From contig OZ244935.1 of NCBI GenBank assembly GCA_965222005.1, positions 5,828,001 through 5,892,000 on the forward strand: a stretch of 64,000 nt of DNA. The letters are read 5' to 3'. Below the pieces are notes generated by a model, which was not told where the DNA came from, searched no databases, and saw only the letters and a list, made by a program, of their open reading frames with translations. Source of the stretch: CBDCTM01 sp965222005 (GTDB lineage: Bacteria > Bacteroidota > Bacteroidia > Chitinophagales > Saprospiraceae). Of the stretch, positions 8,788 through 16,984 are shown one piece after another; the stretch's first letter is position 1, and each line of letters begins with the position of its first letter. A program made the position numbers and the translations under genes.

Positions 8788-11700
8788 ATGTATCGATTTC
8801 TACTTCCCCTAACAATTGTTTTGCTGAGCTTTGGCGCAGCACATGCTCAGGTCACCACCGCTACGCTCTATGGTACCATTGCCGATGAGGGCGGCCAGCC
8901 CCTTATAGCGGCTACTGTAGTGGCCACACACGAACCCTCAGGCACACTATATGGCACCACCACCCGCGATAATGGCGGATTTACCTTGCCCAATCTGCGC
9001 ATTGGCGGGCCGTACAGCCTCGCTGTCACTTACGTAGGTTATCAGGAAGAAAAACTCAGCGATATTTACCTGGCTATCGGCCAGAAGGAAAAGATCGATT
9101 TTGCCCTCAAAGAAACTGCTACCGAGCTCGAAGAGGTGGTCGTTTTGGCAAATGCCAATGCGGTGATCAACAGTGAGCGTACCGGCGCAGCTACCCATAT
9201 CAGCAGTGCCCAACTGCGTACCCTGCCTACCATCTCCCGCAATACGGCCGACTTCTATCGCCTCACTCCTTCTGCCAGCGGCAATTCCTTTCAGGGGCGC
9301 AATGATCAGTACAACAACTTCTCGCTGGACGGCTCCATCTTCAACAATCCTTTCGGATTGGATGCTGCCACACCTGGCGGCCAAACCGATGCCGCCCCTA
9401 TCCCGCTGGATGCCATCGAGCAGGTGCAGGTATCACTCTCGCCCTTCGATGTCACGCAGGCGGGCTTCACCGGCGCCTCGATCAATACCGTTACCAAGAG
9501 CGGTACCAACGATTTTAGCGGTACCGCCTTTGTGGTATTCCGCAACCAGGACCTGACGGGCAGCAAGGTGAGCGGGCAGGACATCTTTGTGCCCGATCTC
9601 GAGCAGTTGCAGACGGGCGTTTCGATAGGTGGGCCGCTGGTGCGTAACAAGCTCTTTTTCAATGCTACCGTTGAGCTGAGCAAGCGGGACGATCTGGGTT
9701 CCAACTTCCTGGCTGCTGCATCGGGCCGTAGTGGCGAAAATATTTCGCGCGTCGAGGCGGCTGATCTGGATGCGGTATCAAATGCGCTGCGCAGTCAGTT
9801 TGGTTATGAAACCGGGCCTTACGAAAACTTCCTCCATGCTACTGACAATACCAAAGGCATCATCAAGCTGGATTATCACCTCAACCAAAACCACACGCTT
9901 ACCGCTAAGTACAATTTCCTGGACGCCTTCAAGGAAAAGCCGGCACACCCCTCTGCTATCGGGCGCCGCGGGCCGGATGCCACCACCCTGCAATTTAAAA
10001 ATTCCGGCTACCGGATCAACAATATCATCCACTCCGGCATTCTGGAATGGAAGGCCTTGTTTGGCAATACAATATCCAACAAACTGCAAGTGGGCTTCAC
10101 CACATTCAAAGATTCGCGGGATGCCTTTTCGGATCCTATCCCGGTTATCAACATCAACAAAGACGGTATCCGTTACATCGTGGCTGGCCATGAGCCTTTT
10201 TCCATCAACAATCGCCTCGACCAGGATGTGCTACAATTTACCAACAACCTCAGTATCTACTCCGGCGATCACACCATCACCATCGGTACTTCACTGGAGC
10301 GCTTCAACTTCGACAACTCCTTCAACCTCGGTGTGTATGATCCATTCACCTATGGTGGCGGTACCTTCGGCCCCGGTTTTGAAAGTACACAAGCTTTCGT
10401 GGATTCCGTAAGTAGTGGTGCTTTTGATGATGAATACAACTATGCGCAAGGCATTTTTGAGAACAACAATTCCTCTGGTGGCTGGGCCCTGGCTGAAACC
10501 AATGTGGGCCAGTGGGCCCTTTATGCTCAAGATGAATGGGCCATCAATGACCAGTTTCGGCTGACCTATGGGGTACGGGTGGATTTGCCCTTGTATTTCG
10601 ATACGGAAACCAAGATTCAGGAAAACATCGACCGCCAATGCTGCGTAGATCAAACCATCACCTATTTCGACATTGATGGCAATGAGCGAACCTTCAATCA
10701 TACTGAACTCCCTGAAAAAAGGCCGCTCATTTCACCCCGCATTGGTTTCAATTACGATCTGCTGGGCGACAAAACCATCCAGCTGCGCGGCGGCTCAGGA
10801 CTCTTCACGGGCCGTTTTCCCTTCGTATGGATCGGCAATCATGTAGCCAATCCGAATTCTTTCTTTTACAACTATACCGAAACCGACTTCAAATTCCCAC
10901 AAGTTTGGAAAACCAATCTGGGTTACGATCAGCAATTTCCCGGCGGCTGGATCGCTACGGTTGATTTGATTTACAATAAAGACATCAACGCCATGATGGT
11001 TCGCAATTTTGGTCTGAAGCCTCCCAGCGGCCGCCTCACTGGCGTGGATACCCGCCAAGTATATAACCCGGCTACCGACCGCAATAATGCGGCCAACAAC
11101 GCCTATGTATTCACCAATGTAGATGAGGGTTACTCCTTCAACGGCAGCATACAAATCCGCCGCGACTGGGGCAAAAACTTCCACACCAGCCTGGCCTACA
11201 ACTATGGACTGAGTAAGGATGTGAGCTCTATCGAAGCGGAAATATCCTCTGATGCCTACGACCGCAATCCGGCGCTTGGCAATGTCAATGAAGCTACCCT
11301 GGCTCACTCACTCTACGGCAATCGGCACCGGGTGATAGGCACTATCGGCAAGCGCTTTGATTATGGAGAAGGTAAATGGGCCACCACTATTTCTGCCTTC
11401 TTTGAATATGCTGAAGGCAACCGCTTTAGCTATACCTATTCGGGCGACATCAACGGCGATGGCTCGGGGCTCAATGACCTGATTTTCATACCTACCGATG
11501 CGCAGCTCGATATGCAAAACTTCACCAGCGACGACCAGCGCGAAGCATTCCGCGCTTTCATCGGGCAGGATGAGTACCTGAGCAGCAAGCGGGGCAGCTA
11601 CGCCGGCAAGTACGACATACTCACTCCCTGGTACAGCACCTGGGATGTGCGGCTATTGCAGGATTTTAATTTTTCAGTGGGTGAAAGAACGAACACGGTT

Positions 11701-11916
11701 CAATTCAGCATCGACATTCTCAATGCGGGCAACCTCCTCAATTCGAATTGGGGGGTACGCCAGTTTCCGACCAACACACAACCCGTAGGTGTAGGATTTA
11801 ATGGCAACGGCGAGCCGGTGTACAGCTTCGATCCTGATCTGACCAGCACCTTCTCGGATGACTTCAGCCTGCTGTCGCGCTGGCAGATGCAGTTGGGATT
11901 GCGGTATATTTTTTAG
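8788..11916 (+). CDS. Oar-like TonB-dependent outer-membrane receptor
   Basis: 1042 residues. A signal peptide (about 1-20, ending AHAQ) precedes a carboxypeptidase-regulatory-like beta-sandwich (about 22-110, LYGTIADEGGQPLIAATVVA), a plug domain (about 120-240, with NQYNNFSLDG-like and VTKSGTNDFSGTAF segments) and a long barrel ending in the aromatic LRYIF, as expected for outer-membrane insertion. The plug wording (SPFDVTQAGFTGASINTVTKSGTN) is that of the Oar/OmpA-related subgroup rather than SusC. The ligand is unknown: no SusD partner lies next to it, so it is not a classical glycan-utilisation pair. A strong terminator follows at 12052-12090. Confidence 0.85.
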   Translation: MYRFLLPLTIVLLSFGAAHAQVTTATLYGTIADEGGQPLIAATVVATHEPSGTLYGTTTRDNGGFTLPNLRIGGPYSLAVTYVGYQEEKLSDIYLAIGQKEKIDFALKETATELEEVVVLANANAVINSERTGAATHISSAQLRTLPTISRNTADFYRLTPSASGNSFQGRNDQYNNFSLDGSIFNNPFGLDAATPGGQTDAAPIPLDAIEQVQVSLSPFDVTQAGFTGASINTVTKSGTNDFSGTAFVVFRNQDLTGSKVSGQDIFVPDLEQLQTGVSIGGPLVRNKLFFNATVELSKRDDLGSNFLAAASGRSGENISRVEAADLDAVSNALRSQFGYETGPYENFLHATDNTKGIIKLDYHLNQNHTLTAKYNFLDAFKEKPAHPSAIGRRGPDATTLQFKNSGYRINNIIHSGILEWKALFGNTISNKLQVGFTTFKDSRDAFSDPIPVININKDGIRYIVAGHEPFSINNRLDQDVLQFTNNLSIYSGDHTITIGTSLERFNFDNSFNLGVYDPFTYGGGTFGPGFESTQAFVDSVSSGAFDDEYNYAQGIFENNNSSGGWALAETNVGQWALYAQDEWAINDQFRLTYGVRVDLPLYFDTETKIQENIDRQCCVDQTITYFDIDGNERTFNHTELPEKRPLISPRIGFNYDLLGDKTIQLRGGSGLFTGRFPFVWIGNHVANPNSFFYNYTETDFKFPQVWKTNLGYDQQFPGGWIATVDLIYNKDINAMMVRNFGLKPPSGRLTGVDTRQVYNPATDRNNAANNAYVFTNVDEGYSFNGSIQIRRDWGKNFHTSLAYNYGLSKDVSSIEAEISSDAYDRNPALGNVNEATLAHSLYGNRHRVIGTIGKRFDYGEGKWATTISAFFEYAEGNRFSYTYSGDINGDGSGLNDLIFIPTDAQLDMQNFTSDDQREAFRAFIGQDEYLSSKRGSYAGKYDILTPWYSTWDVRLLQDFNFSVGERTNTVQFSIDILNAGNLLNSNWGVRQFPTNTQPVGVGFNGNGEPVYSFDPDLTSTFSDDFSLLSRWQMQLGLRYIF

Positions 11917-11959
11917 CGGGAAGGAATTGTAGAAAAAATTCCGATGCTGAATTTATTAC

Positions 11960-11979
11960 ACCGTTGGCGGTCCGAGAGT
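11960..11979. repeat. Dispersed intergenic repeat, 20-bp core, copy 2
   Basis: Matches 5668-5687 at 19 of 20 positions. It lies 43 bases after the stop codon of the TonB receptor gene and is followed by a second dispersed block at 12021-12053, so the two may be parts of one longer intergenic repeat. Confidence 0.5.
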
Positions 11980-12020
11980 AATAAATCACGCTCATCAGGC
12001 GCCTGAGCTATGAATTTTTA

Positions 12021-12053
12021 AAATCATCAAGAAATTCACCGTCACGTATAGAA
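12021..12053. repeat. Dispersed intergenic repeat, 33-bp block, copy 1
   Basis: Aligned with 33837-33869 without gaps, 29 of 33 positions agree, including a shared CGTATAGAA end. Both copies are intergenic. Confidence 0.5.
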
Positions 12054-12090
12054 AAACGCGAATCGGCCTTGAAACTGGTTCGCGTTTTTT
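12052..12090 (+). terminator. Intrinsic terminator after the TonB receptor gene
   Basis: AAAACGCGAATC pairs with GGTTCGCGTTTT and runs straight into TTTTTT. The symmetry of A- and T-runs means it could also work on the minus strand. Confidence 0.7.
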
Positions 12091-12138
12091 CAATAAAAAA
12101 TTTAGCCCTGTGCCATTTTAAATTCAACTTGCAAAGCA

Positions 12139-12279
12139 ATGAGAATAACATTCTGTTTTTTGATCTACTTTTTAATTATAACCAGTTGGTGCTGTAATCA
12201 TTCATATGCCCAAAACACAATTTTTGCAGCATCTATTAATTCTAATAGCTCAGACAGTATAATAATCAATGGTTCATAA
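12139..12279 (+). pseudogene. 5' stub of a secreted-protein gene cut by a MITE
   Basis: A 46-codon frame starting MRITFCFLIYFLIITSWCCN, with a clear signal peptide (about residues 1-25, ending SYAQ) and then only about 21 mature residues (NTIFAASINSNSSD...). Its last codons and stop lie inside the terminal inverted repeat of the element at 12267-12491, so the stop is supplied by the inserted element. What the intact gene encoded is unknown; no continuation of the frame is recognisable on the other side of the element. It may still be transcribed and exported as a tiny peptide, but a truncated gene is the simpler reading. Confidence 0.55.
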
Positions 12280-12491
12280 AGAATTAAGCGGCAATTTTAC
12301 CGAAACCTAATAGCTTTTTAAAAGCTGGTTTATTTTTTATCAACTCAGGCTCAAGCGTGGTATTTTTACTATTTTTTCGGTGAGAGTTTTACTCTCGCTG
12401 GAAGTATGGTTTGTTCGAAATCGCATTCAAACAAGTTCGTACTTCCTTTTTTATTGCCCTAAATTTCGGCGGAAAACTTAATGAACCATTG
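12267..12491. mobile_element. MITE-like element, family 2
   Basis: 225 bp with imperfect terminal inverted repeats: CAATGGTTCATAAAG on the left and CTTAATGAACCATTG on the right (14 of 15 pair), with further partly paired bases inward (GCGGCAATTTT against AAATTTCGGCGG). A central hairpin GAGAGT-TTT-ACTCTC lies near 12382-12396. It has no coding capacity. Its left end interrupts the stub gene at 12139 and its right end is 15 bases before the start of the gene at 12507, where it may carry that gene's promoter. Confidence 0.7.
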
Positions 12492-12506
12492 AATTAGAAG
12501 AATAAT

Positions 12507-13382
12507 ATGAAAATCGCAATTAAATATATCACTGCCCTATTTATCAGTTATACTTTGTTGGGGAGTACTATTTCAAACGCCCAATGTCCAGAGCAATTCT
12601 TCTGGTATGGTTTCCTGAATTTAGACCTGGGCTACCCAAGTGCAAGCGATCCAGGAACTCAGGTTTTTTCATTTTACTTTGGAAAAGATCATCCACTAAA
12701 TGGAACGTATTCTTCTACAAATACATATTCTTCCGTACACAACGCTTACATCATTTCATTTCCGCTTTTAGAAGAGCCCACTTCTCTCAATTTTATTGTC
12801 TATACTCAATTTGGCCAATGTATTTACCTGGAAGGCAAATTGTGCGAAAATTGTCCCAACCCACTTACCTTTGGCACCGGTTCATGTATTCCGTTTTTCA
12901 GTGAATGTGGATTTGACTTGCTGATATTGTTGCAGAATAACTCTGATGAAATCAATTGTCGGCAATGGAAAGGCAATTGTGATAAAAACACAGACATATA
13001 TAGATTGGGCAACGTAGGTGTAGGTACGGAAAGCTGGCCTGAAAACGCCGATGCCAAACTAATCGTGAAAAACGGAATTATCACCAATAAGGTAAAACTG
13101 GAAATGTGCAATCAGGGTAATTGGTGTGATTACGTTTTTGATCAAGATTACCCCCTTCCTTCTTTAGAAGAGATAGAACAATTTATAATAGCCAATAGAC
13201 GACTGCCCAATACCCCATCGGGATCTGAAATTGCCCGTATCGGCCATTTTGAATTAAAAGAGGTTACACTCAATCAGTTAGAAAAAATCGAGGAAATCAC
13301 ATGGCATGTAATAAAGCTGCAAAAAGAGCTTGACCATCTAGAGAATAGATTAACAATTTTGGGAGCAGAAAAACAAAAGTGA
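12507..13382 (+). CDS. Secreted protein with Bacteroidota C-terminal coiled-coil module
   Basis: 291 residues with a signal peptide (about 1-25, ending SNAQ). The N-terminal half is cysteine-rich (CPEQFF, CIYLEGKLCENC, GTGSCIPFFSECG) and unfamiliar. The C-terminal half (about 170-291) carries a module common in secreted Bacteroidota proteins: VGVGTESWPENADAKLIVKNG, a WCDYVFDQDYPLPSLEEIE segment, NRRLPNTPSGSEIA, and a closing coiled coil of about 40 residues. That module resembles the end of tail-fibre/S74-like proteins and may serve trimerisation or surface anchoring (inference). There is no typical T9SS domain. Base composition is AT-rich relative to the TonB gene, in line with an accessory region. 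Confidence 0.65.
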   Translation: MKIAIKYITALFISYTLLGSTISNAQCPEQFFWYGFLNLDLGYPSASDPGTQVFSFYFGKDHPLNGTYSSTNTYSSVHNAYIISFPLLEEPTSLNFIVYTQFGQCIYLEGKLCENCPNPLTFGTGSCIPFFSECGFDLLILLQNNSDEINCRQWKGNCDKNTDIYRLGNVGVGTESWPENADAKLIVKNGIITNKVKLEMCNQGNWCDYVFDQDYPLPSLEEIEQFIIANRRLPNTPSGSEIARIGHFELKEVTLNQLEKIEEITWHVIKLQKELDHLENRLTILGAEKQK

Positions 13383-13427
13383 CGGGCATTACTATCCTCT
13401 CAGGATAGACTCCTCAAAAAACAACGA

Positions 13428-13456
13428 GAGCCGTGCAGCATACCGCTGCACGGCTC
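13428..13456. terminator. Strong GC hairpin between convergent genes
   Basis: A perfect 12-bp stem (GAGCCGTGCAGC / GCTGCACGGCTC) with a 5-nt loop lies between the ends of the plus-strand gene at 13382 and the minus-strand gene at 13503. There is no long T-run on either side, so it would act as a weak or factor-assisted bidirectional terminator or as an mRNA 3'-end stabiliser. Confidence 0.55.
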
Positions 13457-13502
13457 AGGTGTCCGATAGCATATAGTATTTTTAGCTGACCGGGGCTATC
13501 AT

Positions 13503-13724
13503 TTAACTAGCCATAGCCGGTGCTTTGTCATCTACAAATTTTTTGCCGTTCCACTTGCCCAGCCACTCAACCCGCTTGCCGACATTATTATATTGAAAGA
13601 ATGCGTGAGCAGCCGCTTCCTTCGTTTTTCTGTACAGGGTGATATTGTTTGGGCTTGAATCAATTTTGAGATAGTATTTCCCTTTACCCCAATCGAAACT
13701 TTTTCTTCTGCTTCTTGAACTCAT
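13503..13724 (-). CDS. Small basic hypothetical protein
   Basis: 73 residues (MSSRSRRKSFDWGKGKYYLK...). It has a basic N-terminus and a compact beta-rich pattern with WLGKWNGKKFVDD near the end. No signal peptide, membrane segment or known motif is visible. A single-domain cytosolic protein of unknown role is the most that can be said; the even hydrophobic patterning supports it as a real gene. It faces the gene at 12507 across a strong hairpin. Confidence 0.5.
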   Translation of the reverse strand: MSSRSRRKSFDWGKGKYYLKIDSSPNNITLYRKTKEAAAHAFFQYNNVGKRVEWLGKWNGKKFVDDKAPAMAS

Positions 13725-14304
13725 GATCGCTAAATGTTTTAATTAAAAAATAGTAAATAATAAAAAGAACACATTTTGACCAGCAATTGCCATCAAATGT
13801 TCCTGACTATCAAAATAATGTGGTGTAGTTGGTAGAAGTATCAATGAATATCGAAAAAAGATTTTTCAGAACCCTATGTGTAAAAAGCTGCCTATCAGAT
13901 AGTTATGATCTAATTTTCAACTTTATTAGTATTCTGAGCCCTTGGTATTATGTTAAACACCCAAAATGCCCTTTTGGTTCACTTTTGAGATTGAATATCG
14001 CTTTATATGAGCCATAACAAATTGGCTGATGAAGACCGAATATATAGCACAAACGCAGTTTTCCACAAATGATTGTGGAAAAAAGACTGCCATGGAACGT
14101 CGATATATGATGAACTTTTCCTATGTTTGGACATTCATTTCTATGAGGGCCTTGCCGGTTGAACGTTTCGCTTACTATATTGAAGGGAATTTTTTTTACA
14201 AATCCTGTTAAGTTTTTGTAAAAACAGGTACTTGGCATACAACTCCGTGTCAACAAACACGTATATATATAACCAAATATTTATATTTCAAAATCAAACC
14301 CCAT
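13725..14304. other. AT-rich 580-bp intergenic stretch
   Basis: No convincing gene. A 62-codon plus-strand frame at 13829-14017 has no recognisable start context or composition and is not accepted. The stretch holds a large hairpin at 14055-14090 and overlapping short inverted repeats around 14198-14228 (TACAAA/TTTGTA and CCTGTT/AACAGG) ahead of the gene at 14305. TATATTTC near 14281-14290 is one base off the Bacteroidota -7 element. Confidence 0.4.
14055..14090. other. Bulged long hairpin in AT-rich intergenic DNA
   Basis: Outer arms GCAGT (14055-14059) and ACTGC (14086-14090) and inner arms TTTCCACAA (14060-14068) and TTGTGGAAA (14073-14081) enclose a 4-nt loop, with a 4-nt bulge on one side. 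No T-run follows on the plus strand. It could be a structured RNA piece, a cruciform site or a decayed mobile-element core. Confidence 0.4.
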
Positions 14305-15009
14305 ATGAGCGATTTGCAAAAGGTTGATTTTAATAGTATTTACTACCGACAATATGCTCCCCTGATAAAATCTCACTTGGCAGAACGTTCCACCAAAATA
14401 CATGAAAGTAAGGGTGTTGCAAGCTCTTCCATTATCATGGAGTGTATGTTTGAAGCATTGCTCAATGCTCCCAAGAATCCTTCCTGGCTCATGCTTTATG
14501 CTAAAGACCTTAACGGCGAAATATCGTCTTTGGGCAATTATCTCGAAGTACTTTACAAACTGGCCTCTGGCAATAAATGTAAGATATCAGTACTCATTGA
14601 CCAAGTACCGGAGCATGACGCAGCTATTTTTAATGCTTATGATCTTCTTAATTCTTTCGTCGTGGATCCAGCATACAGTGAGATGGTGAAAATGAAGATA
14701 TTGGAAAACACCCCACGCAGCCAATTAAGAAAGGAGCTTAAAGAGATTATTAGTACAATGCAAGGCGAGCAAAGCAAGCTCAACGGTATAAGACCTCAGG
14801 ATGTAGAGCACACTTATTTTGCTATTTCATCAGCCAATATGTTCCGCCTTGAGCTGGATAACGAGTCTCGAAAAACCTATTATTGTTTCAATAATTCATC
14901 CTATGTGGATGGCTTAAAAATATTGTTTGAACGATATTTTAACCAGCTTCCAAAAGCAGGGCAATCCGATAATGCTGAAGTAGAGGAAGTCAGGATTCCC
15001 TCTTTTTAG
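14305..15009 (+). CDS. Unrecognised soluble protein, possible degenerate PLD-like fold
   Basis: 234 residues, no signal peptide or membrane helix. I do not recognise the family. The order of features (an N-terminal helix pair, a strand-like SWLMLYAKDLNGE, a strand KISVLIDQVPEHDA, and a late FAISSANMFRLELDNESRKTYYCFNN followed by a closing helix LKILFERYFNQL) recalls phospholipase-D-like sensor or effector domains that have lost their HKD motifs; no HxK motif is present. This is a weak structural guess. The next gene starts 42 bases downstream on the same strand, so the two are probably co-transcribed. Lower GC than the flanking blocks suggests acquisition. Confidence 0.55.
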   Translation: MSDLQKVDFNSIYYRQYAPLIKSHLAERSTKIHESKGVASSSIIMECMFEALLNAPKNPSWLMLYAKDLNGEISSLGNYLEVLYKLASGNKCKISVLIDQVPEHDAAIFNAYDLLNSFVVDPAYSEMVKMKILENTPRSQLRKELKEIISTMQGEQSKLNGIRPQDVEHTYFAISSANMFRLELDNESRKTYYCFNNSSYVDGLKILFERYFNQLPKAGQSDNAEVEEVRIPSF

Positions 15010-15051
15010 TAATCGTTCCATTCCCACACTGAAAAACACTCCTTCCGCTCA

Positions 15052-16020
15052 ATGGAAGAATTATTACAATTAAACCTAAAACTATCCAGCCTCAATTCCC
15101 TCTTTGAGGTATTTACCCCCATAGGTTTTGCGCTCTTTGCTATTAAAGGCGCTCAATCGTTTATTGGCCATTTTAATTTTAAAGTCACAGAAATACTCAA
15201 CAATTTTGACTCCCCTCTAAAAAGTCTTGAAACTTTGATGCTAAGGCTAAAAGAGTATCAAAATAGCCGGCCAGCTACTAAATCTCAGCCTTTACAAGAT
15301 AGGGACACCAATCGATCAGAATCAGATGAAGATAAGAATGATGAAGACCCCCTGACGATACTATCAGCTCTTGAAACGAAAATAGAGGCAGAAGATGAAA
15401 GCCAACCCCAAGATATGAGAAAGATCATGGGTATTCAGGTTACATTGAAAGACAACAGAAATGAATTAAATAAAAAAGAGGAAACTGTACTTTCTGCCAG
15501 CAGGATGGATTTTTTACAAATGGGTATGTTTTCATTAATCATGCTTATACTCTGTTCCGTTGAAGACTACTTGTTTTTGCCCAAGGATAATGCAGTATTT
15601 GGGTTCAACCTAGTTCTTGGTCTCAGTTGTATAAGCTTGTCTCTTTTTATTTACAGGCACCTTACTTTTGACTTTACAGGCTACGAGGAAGTCCCGGGTG
15701 ATACCGTGATTCTCTTTAACAACATCTTATCTAAAATAGTAGTTATTGCACTTCTGCTACTAGCTTATGCCGGGTTGGCTTTTTTGGGTGGTCAATGGTT
15801 TAGAGTTCATATAGTCTTTATATTTTTCTTTAGCTTTTTAAATCTCATCGCTCCGTTCTATTATATGTACCGGCGCCGAATAAAATTGCGCGAATCCGTA
15901 TTAGACTCTAGTGATACTATTTTTCAAAACTTGCCCGATATTACCAAAAAAGCCAATTCGCTGATTTCCAAAATAGACGCCTTTTTAATTGGAAGCAACC
16001 ACTCCGCTACCGTCAGCTAA
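15052..16020 (+). CDS. Unrecognised multi-pass membrane protein
   Basis: 322 residues. One hydrophobic stretch near the N-terminus (about 20-40), a charged, acidic cytosolic-type linker (about 60-155, rich in S, D, E, N), then four transmembrane helices grouped as two hairpins (about 163-180, 184-205, 225-245 and 250-275), and a C-terminal tail with basic RRRIKLRE after the last helix and a coiled-coil-like end. No enzyme motif is seen. Pairing with the soluble gene at 14305 suggests a membrane sensor or pore with a cytosolic partner (inference). Its last 36 bases overlap the 3' end of the convergent gene at 15985. Confidence 0.6.
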   Translation: MEELLQLNLKLSSLNSLFEVFTPIGFALFAIKGAQSFIGHFNFKVTEILNNFDSPLKSLETLMLRLKEYQNSRPATKSQPLQDRDTNRSESDEDKNDEDPLTILSALETKIEAEDESQPQDMRKIMGIQVTLKDNRNELNKKEETVLSASRMDFLQMGMFSLIMLILCSVEDYLFLPKDNAVFGFNLVLGLSCISLSLFIYRHLTFDFTGYEEVPGDTVILFNNILSKIVVIALLLLAYAGLAFLGGQWFRVHIVFIFFFSFLNLIAPFYYMYRRRIKLRESVLDSSDTIFQNLPDITKKANSLISKIDAFLIGSNHSATVS

Positions 16021-16803
16021 GGCCTGCTGATGTTCTCCAGGCAAAATCACTTCATCTCCGATATCAAATCGCACACCCCTCCCCTTGCTTTTTTTCTGAT
16101 CCGTTTTATATACTATTCTTTCAAACCTGAGCAGCTTTAGCTGCTTACTTATTTGTTTGTAAGCCGCAAAAATAGTGGAATCTGAGGCAAATAGCGGATG
16201 ACTAAAGCTGATCACGTTTTTTTTAGCACCTTTAAGCTCAACCTCAATACCTTCTGCTTTGTAATGCTCTATCCAATAGTCAGCAAATCGTTGCCGTACA
16301 ACTGGAAAAACATCTTGTTGTACATCAGCCATTGCCTTTTTCAACAATTCAGCCCACCTACAGACCTGTGGATTACTACATGCCGACCGCTCATTGGCCA
16401 AGCTACCAAAGTGCCTCAAAACAGACAATTCATCAGTGAGCCCAGAGTAGCTCGTTTGATTGATCATATGTGGCAAATCTAATACCGCATCCATGACTAT
16501 TTGTAAATCTGTAATTGCCTGTGCAAAATATTTTTGCTCACGCTCTACGATCTTCTCCTCTCTCTGTTGGCAGCCAAAATTACAGCGTTGCTCTTCCGTC
16601 AGAGGATTGCTGAATTTGCTCAACACAATTTTTGCCAGCGAAAACTCATTCCGCTCAACTAAATCATCTACTTTTTGAAGCTGGGCAGGTATATTAATTT
16701 CAATTGGTTGAAAAAAAAAGTTTATACAGGTGGTAAAAATTGCAAGCAGAAGTAATGATACGAATATTACTTTCCATCCCGCCCAGGAGAAAAAATTCCG
16801 CAT
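15985..16803 (-). CDS. Unrecognised single-pass membrane protein
   Basis: About 272 residues from the preferred start at 16803 (MRNFFSWAGWKV...), giving one transmembrane helix at about residues 9-30 and an extracytoplasmic or cytosolic domain of about 240 residues. The frame opens at 16911, but the extra 36 residues are basic and would place a second odd hydrophobic stretch before the helix. Cysteines occur in two pairs (CNFGC and CSNPQVC), which may form disulfides if the domain is periplasmic. A helical region with EEKIVEREQKYFAQA follows the first pair. No family recognised. It converges on and overlaps the membrane-protein gene at 15052 by 36 bases. Confidence 0.55.
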   Translation of the reverse strand: MRNFFSWAGWKVIFVSLLLLAIFTTCINFFFQPIEINIPAQLQKVDDLVERNEFSLAKIVLSKFSNPLTEEQRCNFGCQQREEKIVEREQKYFAQAITDLQIVMDAVLDLPHMINQTSYSGLTDELSVLRHFGSLANERSACSNPQVCRWAELLKKAMADVQQDVFPVVRQRFADYWIEHYKAEGIEVELKGAKKNVISFSHPLFASDSTIFAAYKQISKQLKLLRFERIVYKTDQKKSKGRGVRFDIGDEVILPGEHQQALADGSGVVASN

Positions 16804-16984
16804 GATTCCAGTAATTTTGAGTCTAATTCGCAGAAATTCCCTCCTTAATAATATGAGGCTTAAATATAATATATTTTTTTGTAACCTCGTTGTGTAATAC
16901 TGATTTTTCATACGCTTCCAAAATCTCCCTCCTCAATAATTAATACCTTTACCATTATCCTTTACCTCCCCAAATCAAAAGCAC

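Noticed and set aside
13829..14017. 62-residue plus-strand ORF
   Set aside because: AT-rich, no motif, no start context, and no support from neighbours.
16803..16911. Longer N-terminus of the single-pass membrane protein
   Set aside because: The additional 36 residues are basic and hydrophobic in patches with no reason to precede the real helix; the start at 16803 gives an ordinary signal-anchor.
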